Part shown: positions 1-7,647 of the stretch, one piece after another | How the letters are laid out: each line of letters begins with the position of its first letter | How positions within the stretch are numbered: the first letter of the stretch is position 1 | Assembly: GCF_900095265.1 (NCBI RefSeq) | Contig: NZ_LT607664.1 | Location: 107,822-157,937, forward strand | Length of the DNA stretch: 50,116 bases | Direction: 5' to 3' | Source: Janthinobacterium sp. UMAB-56 | GTDB taxonomy: Bacteria > Pseudomonadota > Gammaproteobacteria > Burkholderiales > Burkholderiaceae_D | Notes under the pieces: model-generated | Seen by the model: only the letters and a program-made list of their open reading frames with translations | What the model was told of the DNA's origin: nothing | Database searches by the model: none | Made by a program: the position numbers and the translations under genes

Positions 1-1235
1 ACCGCAACTTCGCCTTTTACCTGTCCGCCCGCGTGCTGGGCACGGTGGCCGTGCAGATGCAAAGCGTGGCCATCGGCTGGCAGGTGTACCAGATCACGGG
101 CAGCCTGTTCGACCTGGGCCTGATCGGCCTGGCGCAGTTCGCCCCCTTCCTCGTGCTGATCCTGCCAGCCGGCCATGTGGCCGACCGCTACAACCGCCGC
201 AACATCATCGCCTGGTGCCTGGCGGCGCAACTCGCTTGCGCGCTGGCTCTGCTGGCCTTTACGCTCAGTGGGCTGTCCATCGTCTGGCCCGTGTTTGCCG
301 TGCTGGTGCTGTTCGGCAGCGCGCGCGCCTTCATGATGCCGGCCACGCAAGCGGTGCTGGTCAACATGGTACCCACGCAACACTTCAGCCGCGCCGTCGC
401 GCTCAGCTCGTCGAGTTCGCACGTGGCCATCATTCTGGGGCCTACCCTGGGCGGCTTGCTGTATTACTTCGGCCCCAAGGTGGTGTATTTGATCTCGTCC
501 GCGCTGCTGGTCGTGTCCGTCGTGCTGATGCGCGCTACCACGCCCGCGCCGCAAGTGGTGAAACGCGAACCCGTCAGCTGGCATACCCTGCTTGAAGGCT
601 TGCGCTTCGTCTGGTCGAAACCCATCGTGCTGGGCGCCATTTCGCTCGACCTGTTCGCCGTGCTGTTCGGCGGCGCCACGGCCCTGCTGCCGGCACTGGC
701 GCACGACGTGCTGCATGCCGGCCCCAGCGGCCTGGGCCTGCTGCGCACGGCACCGGGCGCCGGCGCGGCCCTGTGCTCGATCACGCTGGCCATCTTCCCC
801 ATCACGCGCCGCGTGGGCGCCTGGATGTTCGGCGGCGTGGCTGTCTTCGGCGTGGGCACCCTGGTGCTGGGCAGCACCAGCCATTTCCCGCTGGCGCTGG
901 CGGCGCTGTTCCTGATGGGCGCCGGCGACATGGTCAGCGTCTACATTCGCCACCTGCTGGTGCAATTCGAGACGCCCGACGAGATCCGCGGCCGCGTCAG
1001 CGCCGTGAATGCCGTCTTCATCGGCGCCTCGAACGAGCTGGGCGAATTCGAATCGGGCTTGACGGCTGGCTGGTTCGGCCTGGTGCGCGCCGTGCTCTTC
1101 GGCGGCGCCGCCACCCTCGCCGTGACGGGCGTGTGGGCCGTGCTGTTCCCCGTGCTGTCGCGCATGGATCGCTTCCCCCACCACGAGAAGGAAGCGGCCG
1201 CAGGACGAGCAGCTGAGCCGGCACATAAGGGCTAA
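1..1235 (+). CDS. MFS transporter, EntS-like (DHA3 type), 5' end outside the window
   Basis: The reading frame is open to the left edge (in frame from base 3), so the N-terminus is missing; the GTG at 33 is internal, because the residues before it (NFAFYLSAR) already belong to the first membrane helix. The visible part carries about eleven hydrophobic segments and the MFS loop motif between helices 2 and 3 (GHVADRYNRR). The start resembles EntS-type exporters (AVQMQSVAIGWQVY). Members of this DHA3 group export siderophores, drugs or other small molecules from the cytoplasm by proton antiport; the substrate cannot be read from sequence. The C-terminal tail is short and charged. The next gene starts 31 bases downstream, so co-transcription is possible. 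Confidence 0.88.
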   Translation, partial: RNFAFYLSARVLGTVAVQMQSVAIGWQVYQITGSLFDLGLIGLAQFAPFLVLILPAGHVADRYNRRNIIAWCLAAQLACALALLAFTLSGLSIVWPVFAVLVLFGSARAFMMPATQAVLVNMVPTQHFSRAVALSSSSSHVAIILGPTLGGLLYYFGPKVVYLISSALLVVSVVLMRATTPAPQVVKREPVSWHTLLEGLRFVWSKPIVLGAISLDLFAVLFGGATALLPALAHDVLHAGPSGLGLLRTAPGAGAALCSITLAIFPITRRVGAWMFGGVAVFGVGTLVLGSTSHFPLALAALFLMGAGDMVSVYIRHLLVQFETPDEIRGRVSAVNAVFIGASNELGEFESGLTAGWFGLVRAVLFGGAATLAVTGVWAVLFPVLSRMDRFPHHEKEAAAGRAAEPAHKG

Positions 1236-1266
1236 GATGCGCTATTGCCACTGACGACCTCGCACC

Positions 1267-1932
1267 ATGAAACTCACGCTTCCCTTGCACGGCTTCATCC
1301 GCAGCCGCCCCCACCTGAGCCTGGCCACGGCCATCGGCGTGGCGGCCGGCCTGCTGCTGCCGGCAGCATGGCAACAAATGACGCGCCTGCTGACGGCGTG
1401 GAACGTCGCCGTCTGGTTCTACCTGGCGTCGATGGCCTGGATGATGATGCGTGCCAACCATCACAAGGTCAAGGCCGTGGCGGCGCGCCAGGATGAGCGG
1501 GCGGCCATGGTCCTGTCGGCCCTGTCGGTGGCATCCGTGATGAGCCTGGCGGCCATCGTCTCGCAACTGTCCTCGATGAAAGACATGGCGCCGGACGAGC
1601 GCGCCCTGCATTACGGCTTGACGATCCTCACCCTGGTCGGTTCCTGGTTCCTCGTCGGCACCCTGTTCTGCTTCCACTATGCCCACCTGTATTACCGGGC
1701 CGACCCTGCGCTACGTCCCCTGAAATTTCCCGACGGCGAGCAAGAACCCGATTACTGGGATTTTTTATATTTCGCCTTCACCATCGCCGTCGCCGTGCAA
1801 ACGTCGGACGTTTGCGTGCAGACGCGATTGATGCGGCAGATCGTGCTGGGGCAGTCCGTGCTGAGCTTTTTCTTCAACCTGGTCGTGCTGGGCTTGTCGA
1901 TCAATATTGCGGCGGGGCTGATTAACGGATAA
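1267..1932 (+). CDS. DUF1345 family integral membrane protein
   Basis: A 221-residue protein with about five hydrophobic segments and a C-terminal signature typical of DUF1345: PDYWDFLYFAFTIAVAVQTSD, then a conserved SVLSFFFN stretch and a final hydrophobic helix ending in INIAAGL. The function of the family is unknown; it sits in the inner membrane. The ATG follows a short gap after the MFS gene. A downstream repeat array begins inside its stop codon. Assignment to the family is firm, the biological role is not. Confidence 0.85.
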   Translation: MKLTLPLHGFIRSRPHLSLATAIGVAAGLLLPAAWQQMTRLLTAWNVAVWFYLASMAWMMMRANHHKVKAVAARQDERAAMVLSALSVASVMSLAAIVSQLSSMKDMAPDERALHYGLTILTLVGSWFLVGTLFCFHYAHLYYRADPALRPLKFPDGEQEPDYWDFLYFAFTIAVAVQTSDVCVQTRLMRQIVLGQSVLSFFFNLVVLGLSINIAAGLING

Positions 1933-1967
1933 AGGCGGGATAAGAGCGGGATAAGAGCGGGATAAAA
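1926..1967 (+). repeat. 11-bp tandem repeat carrying TAA stops in all three frames
   Basis: The heptamer (C/G)GGATAA recurs at 1926, 1937, 1948 and 1959, exactly 11 bases apart. The last three copies belong to an 11-bp unit, GCGGGATAAGA, at 1935-1967 with one mismatch in the third copy. The first copy supplies the stop codon of the DUF1345 gene (TAA 1930-1932). Because 11 is not a multiple of three, the four TAA triplets fall in all three frames. Confidence 0.8.
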
Positions 1968-2086
1968 GGCGGCTGACGGTGACGCGAAAAAAATTCCATG
2001 AAGAAACTTGACCTGGCTGAAGGGTTAAGCCCATCTTAATCGTGCGCCCCCTCTTGAAATACGCGAAAGAGGAGTAAGATAAGTTC

Positions 2087-2108
2087 CATGCACGAGGTCA
2101 TGTGCATG
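2087..2108 (+). promoter_or_regulatory. Inverted repeat in the leader of the HPF/RaiA gene
   Basis: CATGCAC (2087-2093) and GTGCATG (2102-2108) are perfect 7-bp arms around an 8-base loop, 64 bases before the HPF start. A 21-codon ORF (2088-2153) starts inside the first arm and ends just before the ribosome site (AGGAG) of the main gene. Its own possible ribosome site lies too far upstream to be convincing. The element may be an RNA hairpin or an operator; the sequence does not decide. Confidence 0.4.
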
Positions 2109-2171
2109 AGGCAGCAACCAGGCCGCAGCACGCCTGAGATGGGTTTTTTTTGAATTGACAGGAGTCAGCAT

Positions 2172-2549
2172 ATGCAAATCAATATTCATACCGACAGCAC
2201 CATCGCCAACACCGCTGGACTGAACGAACATGTGCAATCCGTACTTGAAAGCGCACTGAGCCGCTTCCGCGACAACCTCACCCGCATCGAAGTCCACATC
2301 AGCGACACGAATGGCCCGAAAGGCGGCGCCGACGATATCCGCTGCGTCATGGAAGCACGCGTTGCCGGCTATCAACCGATTGCCGTGACCGAACAGAACG
2401 CCACCGTGCATCAATCCGTTTCCGGCGCCACCGACAAGCTGAAACGCGCCATCGACAGTGCCCTGGGCCGCCTGCAAGACAGCAAGCGCCACGCCACCGG
2501 CAAGAATGCCGTGATCGATACGACCGAAGCGGAAGAGACCGCCGAATAA
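2172..2549 (+). CDS. HPF/RaiA family ribosome-associated protein
   Basis: A 125-residue protein with the beta-alpha-beta-beta-beta-alpha pattern of the ribosome hibernation factor family: an N-terminal strand (MQINIHTDS), a helix ending near the arginine at residue 32, strand IEVHISDTN, strand IRCVMEARV, and a C-terminal helix (ATDKLKRAIDSALGRL) followed by a polar acidic tail. Family members bind the 30S subunit near the A and P sites when growth slows. It lacks the long C-terminal dimerisation domain of long HPF, so it is a short form. The ATG has a good ribosome site (AGGAG, about 7 bases). It is not beside rpoN as in many proteobacteria; it stands alone with its own terminator. Confidence 0.85.
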   Translation: MQINIHTDSTIANTAGLNEHVQSVLESALSRFRDNLTRIEVHISDTNGPKGGADDIRCVMEARVAGYQPIAVTEQNATVHQSVSGATDKLKRAIDSALGRLQDSKRHATGKNAVIDTTEAEETAE

Positions 2550-2577
2550 TTCCCCCCTGCAGGATTTCCAGAGACTG

Positions 2578-2602
2578 AGGCAGCCGTTCAAGGCTGCCTT
2601 TG
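2578..2602 (+). terminator. Rho-independent-like terminator after the HPF/RaiA gene
   Basis: AGGCAGCC and GGCTGCCT pair perfectly (8 bp) around a GTTCAA loop, followed by only three or four T, 29 bases after the stop codon. Confidence 0.65.
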
Positions 2603-2670
2603 CACATCCGGCCCGCCTTTCGCGCGCGGCAATATCAATATCAAAACATCAAGCATTTTAAATTATTAAC

Positions 2671-2692
2671 ACGACAATGAAATAATTGTCGT
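2671..2692. promoter_or_regulatory. Perfect 22-bp inverted repeat upstream of the diguanylate cyclase gene
   Basis: ACGACAAT (2671-2678), six bases, ATTGTCGT (2685-2692): perfect 8-bp arms in an AT-rich stretch about 40 bases before the predicted -35 box. The position suits an activator or repressor operator. Confidence 0.45.
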
Positions 2693-2730
2693 ATTTCTCA
2701 CAGTAAGTGACATCAAGCAAGCTTTTGCCG

Positions 2731-2759
2731 TTACAGCCAAGGCCGCTTTACGCTATCAT
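2731..2759 (+). promoter_or_regulatory. Predicted sigma-70 promoter of the diguanylate cyclase gene
   Basis: TTACAG (2731-2736) and TATCAT (2754-2759) are separated by exactly 17 bases. Transcription would begin near 2766, leaving a short leader before the GTG start. Confidence 0.4.
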
Positions 2760-2807
2760 GAAGCTACCGGCCCCCTGCTCGTGCGCCGGCTTTTTGAAAG
2801 TGTGATT

Positions 2808-3773
2808 GTGGAACAGATCGGCAACTTCGGCGCTTCAGGCTGCAACATCGGCGATTTACAGCTATTTCGCGATGGGGCGGACAGCCACACGGCCGCCATG
2901 CTGGCGCCCTGCCCCGTCATGCGCCTCGAAGCGGGCGAAGCGATTGCCGACACGCAAGGGGCCAGCCTCTACATTGTCCTGCGCGGCTCGCTGGCCGTGG
3001 CCGCCGACACCCACACGGGCATGGATGACGGCACCGTCAGCAAAGTCTTGCCCGGCGAAAGCGTGGGCGAACAATCGGTGCTCGATGAAGCGAGCAACCT
3101 GGCCGCCATTTCCGCCCTGGAAGAAACCGATTTGCTGGTGATCGACGCGGCCATCGTCTGGGAATTGATCGAGCAATCGAATGGCCTGGCGCGCAATCTG
3201 CTGCGACTGCTGTCCTTCCGCATCCGCGCCGCCAATGCCCTGCTGCGCCGGCGCCAGAAATTGGGCGAATTCTACCGCCAGCTGTCGATGGTCGACAGCC
3301 TGACGGGCCTGTACAACCGCGCCTGGCTGACCGACTTGCTGCCGAACATGATCGTCACGGCCCACGCCAGCGGCTCGCCGCTATCGCTGGTGATGATCGA
3401 CCTCGACCATTTCAAGCGTTTCAACGACACGCACGGCCACCAGGCAGGCGACCAGGCGCTGCGCATCGCCGCGCAAGTGCTGGGCGCGGCCCTGCGACCG
3501 ACGGATTTCGCCGTGCGTTATGGTGGCGAGGAAATGATGGTGATCTTGCCCGACACCAACGAACACGTGGCCTTGCGGGTCGCCGAACGCTTGTGCGAGC
3601 GCATGCAGCACGCCGTCATCTTCGCCGACATGCGCAGCGCGCTGCCGCACATCACGGGTTCCTTCGGCGTGGCCAGCCTGGCGGCCGAACAGGACGACGA
3701 GGCGCTGATCGCCGCGGCCGACGCGGCGCTCTACAGGGCGAAAGCTTCGGGCCGCAACACAGTAGCGCTATAG
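2808..3773 (+). CDS. Diguanylate cyclase with N-terminal cyclic-nucleotide-binding domain
   Basis: The N-terminal half (to about residue 130) is a CRP-type beta-roll (acidic GEAI and PGESVGEQSVLDE segments). It is joined by an arginine-rich helix to a GGDEF domain. The active site reads GGEEM, a functional variant. An RxxD I-site (RPTD) lies five residues before it, predicting product inhibition by c-di-GMP. DSLTGLYNR marks the domain start. The enzyme would make c-di-GMP from GTP, gated by a ligand of the beta-roll. The start is uncertain: GTG 2808 has GAAAG 7 bases upstream, but in-frame GTGs at 2781 and 2802 are possible. The gene ends one base before the convergent DUF5610 gene. Confidence 0.85.
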   Translation: MEQIGNFGASGCNIGDLQLFRDGADSHTAAMLAPCPVMRLEAGEAIADTQGASLYIVLRGSLAVAADTHTGMDDGTVSKVLPGESVGEQSVLDEASNLAAISALEETDLLVIDAAIVWELIEQSNGLARNLLRLLSFRIRAANALLRRRQKLGEFYRQLSMVDSLTGLYNRAWLTDLLPNMIVTAHASGSPLSLVMIDLDHFKRFNDTHGHQAGDQALRIAAQVLGAALRPTDFAVRYGGEEMMVILPDTNEHVALRVAERLCERMQHAVIFADMRSALPHITGSFGVASLAAEQDDEALIAAADAALYRAKASGRNTVAL

Positions 3774-3774
3774 C

Positions 3775-4404
3775 TCAGGCAGCCTTGCTGTCGGCCGCTT
3801 TGCCGGTATCCGGCGTGGCAGCGTCATCTTTCTTGCTGCTGTGCGCGGCGATGAAATCCGCATAGCCCTTCTGCACCAGCTCGTACGTCTTGTCGATATT
3901 GCCAGCGATATCGCCATTCAGCACTTTCAAGCCGCCCAGGATGTCGCGCGCTTCCTTGAAGCCTCTTTCCATGCCGCCACTGATGGTATCCATGAACTTG
4001 CTCAGGGCCGTATCGTCGTCCATGCCGGGATTCTGCTTCTTGTAGGCATCAAAAAAACCCGTCGACAGCGAGACGATGCGGCTTGCCGTCGCTTCGGCGC
4101 TATTGTCCTGCGAGGCCGCGTTCTGGATCGCATCCTCACCGTACTGGCCCTTCAGCGCTTCATTGATATTCGTGATGGCCGTCTTGTACAGCAGCGCCAG
4201 CGGCTCGTTTTCCGAGCCGATCGACACATTCAGCGAGGCCTGCATGATGGAGGCGTTCAATTGCAGCTTGCTGCGGTCATTCACGCTCATTTCAGCGTTG
4301 ATGCCGTCCTTTTGCTGGACTTTATCGTCCTTGCCGGCAACGCCCGTACTGACGGAAGTCACGGAAGGGGTGGAATTGCCGCTTGCGGCGATGGGAATTG
4401 ACAC
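3775..4404 (-). CDS. DUF5610 domain-containing protein
   Basis: About 209 residues with no signal peptide or membrane segment; mostly helical, with a Ser/Thr-rich N-terminus and a Lys/Asp/Ala-rich tail. The central block (ALLYKTAITNINEAL, then FFDAYKKQNPG and DTISGGMERGFKEA) matches DUF5610, whose function is unknown. I chose the GTG at 4404 because AAGGAGG lies about six bases upstream; the ATG twelve codons earlier has no ribosome site. It is convergent with the diguanylate cyclase gene with no spacer, so the two may interfere transcriptionally. Confidence 0.75.
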   Translation of the reverse strand: MSIPIAASGNSTPSVTSVSTGVAGKDDKVQQKDGINAEMSVNDRSKLQLNASIMQASLNVSIGSENEPLALLYKTAITNINEALKGQYGEDAIQNAASQDNSAEATASRIVSLSTGFFDAYKKQNPGMDDDTALSKFMDTISGGMERGFKEARDILGGLKVLNGDIAGNIDKTYELVQKGYADFIAAHSSKKDDAATPDTGKAADSKAA

Positions 4405-4547
4405 GATAGACCTCCTTGAACGGGCAATGTATGCCACCATGCGGGAAACGCGATGATGATCATCCTCTCGTGTAGTATCGGCAGGTTTTCAGAAAACTGA
4501 AGCGGCCCGGACAATTAAGATAACAATTAAGCAAGCAACGACCATCA

Positions 4548-5996
4548 ATGACTAACCAGACTTTTCTTTGGCACGACTACGAAACCTTTGGCGCCCAGCC
4601 GCGCCACGACCGCCCGGCCCAGTTCGCCGCCATCCGCACGGATGCCGACCTCAGGGAAATTGGCGAGCCCATCATGCTGTATTGCCAGCCCGCCAATGAT
4701 TTCCTGCCCGACCCACAATCGTGCCTGATCACGGGCATCACGCCGCAGCAATGCTTGCAGCTGGGCGTGCCCGAACATGAGTTCGCTGCCACCATCGAAG
4801 CGGCCTTTTCGGAGCCGGGCACCATCGGCGTGGGCTACAACACCATCCGCTTCGATGATGAAGTCACGCGTTTCCTGTTCTGGCGCAACCTGATCGATCC
4901 GTATGCGCGCGAATGGAAGAACCATTGCGGCCGCTGGGACATCCTCGATGTGGTACGCATGACGCACGCGCTGCGCCCGGAAGGCATCGAATGGCCAAAG
5001 CGCGACGATGGCCAGACCAGCTTTAAACTGGAACACTTGAGCAAGGCCAACGGTCTCGCCCACGAAGCGGCGCACGATGCGCTGTCCGACGTGCGCGCCA
5101 CCATCGCCCTGGCGCGCCTGATCAAGGAAAAACAGCCGAAACTGTTCGAGTTCTGCCTGGCCCTGCACAAGAAGGACAGGGTCGCCAGCGAGATGGGCAT
5201 GCACCTGGCCGCCAGCGAGCGCCAGCCCTTCCTGCACGTGTCCGGCATGTTCCCCGCCGAACGCGGCTGCCTGGGCATCGTCTGGCCGCTGGCCACGCAC
5301 CCGAGCAACAAGAACGAGATCCTCGTCTGGGATTGCGCCTACGACCCGCGCGAACTGTTCAGCCTGGACGCCGACACCATCCGCACGCGTCTGTTCACGC
5401 GCAAGGAAGCCATGCCCGAAGGCATGACGCGCCTGCCCGTGAAAAGCGTGCACCTGAACAAGTCGCCCATGCTGGTCGGCAATCTGAAGACCCTGTCGCC
5501 CGCCATGGCCGCGCAATGGGGCATCGATCTGGACACGGCGAAGGTCAACGCGCAATTGGCCGCCACGGCGCCCAACATGGATGCGATCTGGGCCGAAGTC
5601 TTCCAGCGCCCGGGCGCGAATGCCGGCCTGGACGTGGATGAAGATTTGTACAATGGCTTCATCAGCAACGACGACCGGCGCCTGCTCGAATCTCTGCGCC
5701 GCGACACGCCGGCCAAGCTGGCCACGGCCCGCCCCTCGTTTGCCGACGAACGCCTGCAGGAATTGCTGTTCCGCTACCGCGCCCGCAATTTCCCGCAGAC
5801 CCTGAGCGAAGCGGAAAGCCTGCGCTGGGAACAGCACCGCGCCGCGCGCCTGTTCGACGGCGACGGCGGCGCCCGCACCATCGAAATGCTGTTTACGGAA
5901 ATCGACGTGCTGTCGGAATCGGTCGATGAGCGTGGAGAAGAGATTCTGGGACAGTTGTACGATTACGCGGAGATCGTCGCACCGCAAAGGGACTAA
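4548..5996 (+). CDS. sbcB: Exodeoxyribonuclease I
   Basis: A 482-residue protein of usual ExoI length that degrades single-stranded DNA 3' to 5' in recombination and mismatch repair. All DEDDh exonuclease motifs are visible: HDYETFG near residue 9 (Asp and Glu), NTIRFDDE near 100, GRWDILDVVR near 127, and HDALSDVRAT near 178 with catalytic His and Asp. The SH3-like and C-terminal helical parts follow (VHLNKSPML motif). The gene is monocistronic, divergent from the DUF5610 gene and convergent with pyrF over a shared terminator. No obvious oddity. Confidence 0.96.
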   Translation: MTNQTFLWHDYETFGAQPRHDRPAQFAAIRTDADLREIGEPIMLYCQPANDFLPDPQSCLITGITPQQCLQLGVPEHEFAATIEAAFSEPGTIGVGYNTIRFDDEVTRFLFWRNLIDPYAREWKNHCGRWDILDVVRMTHALRPEGIEWPKRDDGQTSFKLEHLSKANGLAHEAAHDALSDVRATIALARLIKEKQPKLFEFCLALHKKDRVASEMGMHLAASERQPFLHVSGMFPAERGCLGIVWPLATHPSNKNEILVWDCAYDPRELFSLDADTIRTRLFTRKEAMPEGMTRLPVKSVHLNKSPMLVGNLKTLSPAMAAQWGIDLDTAKVNAQLAATAPNMDAIWAEVFQRPGANAGLDVDEDLYNGFISNDDRRLLESLRRDTPAKLATARPSFADERLQELLFRYRARNFPQTLSEAESLRWEQHRAARLFDGDGGARTIEMLFTEIDVLSESVDERGEEILGQLYDYAEIVAPQRD

Positions 5997-6000
5997 ATGC

Positions 6001-6028
6001 AAAATGCCGGGCTAGCCCGGCATTTTTT
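6001..6028. terminator. Bidirectional terminator between sbcB and pyrF
   Basis: GCCGGGCTAGCCCGGC is a perfect 16-bp palindrome (6006-6021) flanked by AAAA on the left and TTTTTT on the right. It can therefore stop transcription from both convergent genes. Confidence 0.92.
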
Positions 6029-6039
6029 ATGCATGCAAC

Positions 6040-6864
6040 TTAAAGCGCACGATGTTGATTGATCGCATCGCGCGTTTCAATGGCCACGCGGCGCGCCGCA
6101 TCGGCCCAGTCTTCGCCCGCTTGCGGCGTGGCGTAGATGATGGCGCGCGAAGAGCTGATCATCATGCCCATGCCGTTCGCCGTCTGGCCCGCGCCGACGG
6201 TAGCGGCGATGTCTCCGCCCTGGGCGCCGATGCCGGGCACCAGCAGCGGCATGTCGCCGACGATGGCGCGCACTTGCGCCAGTTCTTCAGGGAAAGTGGC
6301 GCCGACGACGAGCGCGCACTGGCCATTCTTGTTCCATTTCTCGGCCACCAGGCGCGCCACGCGCTGGTACAGCGGTTCGCCATCCGTATTGAGGAATTGC
6401 AGGTCCGAGCCGCCCGGGTTCGAGGTGCGGCACAGGATGATCACACCGCGGTCTGTCCACGCCAGGTAAGGGTCGAGCGAATCCTCGCCCATGTAGGGGT
6501 TCACGGTGACGGCGTCGGCGCCGTAGCGCTCGAACGCTTCGCGCGCGTATTGCGTGGCGGTGGCGCCGATGTCGCCCCGCTTCGCGTCGAGGATCAGGGG
6601 GATGTGCGGGTAATTCTCGCGCACGTAGCGACAGATGTCTTCCAGCTGCTTTTCCGCGCCCAGCGCGGCAAAATACGCGATCTGCGGCTTGAAGGCGCAG
6701 GCCAGGTCGGCCGTGGCGTCGATGATGCGGGTGCAAAAGCTGGTGATTCCATCAGGCAAGTCGCGCAATTCGGCCGGCAGTTTCGCCAGGTCGGGGTCCA
6801 GGCCCACGCACAGCAGGGAATTATTGGCCGTCCACGCGGCGGATAATTTATTGATGAAATTCAC
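6040..6864 (-). CDS. pyrF: Orotidine 5'-phosphate decarboxylase
   Basis: Converts OMP to UMP, the last step of de novo pyrimidine synthesis, in the cytosol. The 274-residue length and start ([11 protein letters not shown]) fit the type 2 OMP decarboxylase subfamily common in beta-proteobacteria and actinobacteria. The catalytic block LDAKRGDIG (Asp-x-Lys-x-x-Asp, near residues 91-99) is intact, as is the phosphate-binding end ([11 protein letters not shown]). The start ATG is well supported by the alignment-like N-terminus. The gene is monocistronic and divergent from the LemA gene. Confidence 0.95.
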   Translation of the reverse strand: MNFINKLSAAWTANNSLLCVGLDPDLAKLPAELRDLPDGITSFCTRIIDATADLACAFKPQIAYFAALGAEKQLEDICRYVRENYPHIPLILDAKRGDIGATATQYAREAFERYGADAVTVNPYMGEDSLDPYLAWTDRGVIILCRTSNPGGSDLQFLNTDGEPLYQRVARLVAEKWNKNGQCALVVGATFPEELAQVRAIVGDMPLLVPGIGAQGGDIAATVGAGQTANGMGMMISSSRAIIYATPQAGEDWADAARRVAIETRDAINQHRAL

Positions 6865-6918
6865 GGCACACCTTCTCTATCGTCAGTTGCAAACCCCGTA
6901 TTGTAACGCGGCGCGGGG

Positions 6919-6955
6919 TTGCCACGGCGTGGCAAGGCGGCCAGACACGGCCGCC
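6919..6955. promoter_or_regulatory. Two abutting perfect inverted repeats between pyrF and the LemA gene
   Basis: TTGCCAC-ggc-GTGGCAA (6919-6935) is directly followed by GGCGGCC-agacac-GGCCGCC (6936-6955). Neither has a T-run, so they look more like operators or leader hairpins than terminators. They lie 55-91 bases before pyrF and 77-113 bases before the LemA gene. Confidence 0.45.
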
Positions 6956-7031
6956 AGCGCTTATTAAACCGACATGCCGGGCCGTTTCAGGTATATTTGC
7001 CTCACCTCCCATACTCTGCACGGAACCCATC

Positions 7032-7646
7032 ATGCAAATCACCAATCAATTCACCAAATGGCTGCGCCTGGCGCTGAGCGTCACTGTGCTGGCCGGCATC
7101 CTGACGGGCTGCGGCTACAACGACTTCCAAAGCAAGGACGAAGCCACCAAGGCCGCCTGGGGCGAAGTGGTCAACCAGTACCAGCGCCGCGCCGACCTGA
7201 TCCCTAATCTGGTGAATACCGTCAAGGGCTACGCCACGCACGAGCGCGAAACCCTGGAAGCGGTGACCAAGGCGCGCGCCGCCGCCACCAGTTTCCAGAT
7301 CACGCCCGAAGTGCTGAACGACCCGGCCGCCTTCGAGAAATTCCAGCAAGTGCAGGGGCAGTTGTCGTCGGCCCTGTCGCGCCTGATGGTGGTATCCGAG
7401 AAATACCCGGACTTGAAGGCCGATACCAGCTTCCGCGACTTGCAGTCGCAGCTGGAAGGCACGGAAAACCGCATCACCGTAGCGCGCCAACGTTACATCG
7501 TTGCAGTCCAGGATTACAACGTGCATGCGCGCAGCTTCCCGAACAATCTGACGGCCATGGTCTTCGGCTACAAGGTCAAGCCTTCGTTCACGGTGGAAAA
7601 CGAAAAATCCATCTCGACCGCGCCAACCGTCAACTTTGGCAAATAA
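7032..7646 (+). CDS. LemA family lipoprotein
   Basis: A 204-residue protein with a lipoprotein signal peptide (lipobox ILTGC, Cys near residue 27). The LemA fold follows: an extended N-terminal region (YNDFQSKDEATKAAWGEVVNQYQRRADLIPNLV), long helices with TKARAAA, and the typical ending (ARQRYIVAVQDYNVHARSFP then FGYKVKPSF). LemA proteins are membrane-anchored helical proteins of poorly known role, often beside TPM-domain proteins as here. The gene is the first of a three-gene operon; its stop is one base before the next ATG. Upstream motif AACCCATC is a weak ribosome site. Confidence 0.92.
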   Translation: MQITNQFTKWLRLALSVTVLAGILTGCGYNDFQSKDEATKAAWGEVVNQYQRRADLIPNLVNTVKGYATHERETLEAVTKARAAATSFQITPEVLNDPAAFEKFQQVQGQLSSALSRLMVVSEKYPDLKADTSFRDLQSQLEGTENRITVARQRYIVAVQDYNVHARSFPNNLTAMVFGYKVKPSFTVENEKSISTAPTVNFGK

Positions 7647-7647
7647 G

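Noticed and set aside
2088..2153. 21-codon leader peptide before the HPF/RaiA gene
   Set aside because: Its only possible ribosome site is about 13 bases away and the peptide has no run of regulatory codons; kept only as a note in the hairpin entry.
4545..6002. 485-codon minus-strand ORF opposite sbcB
   Set aside because: It mirrors the whole sbcB gene, is Ala/Arg/Gly/His-rich and has no domain; a product of high GC in third positions.
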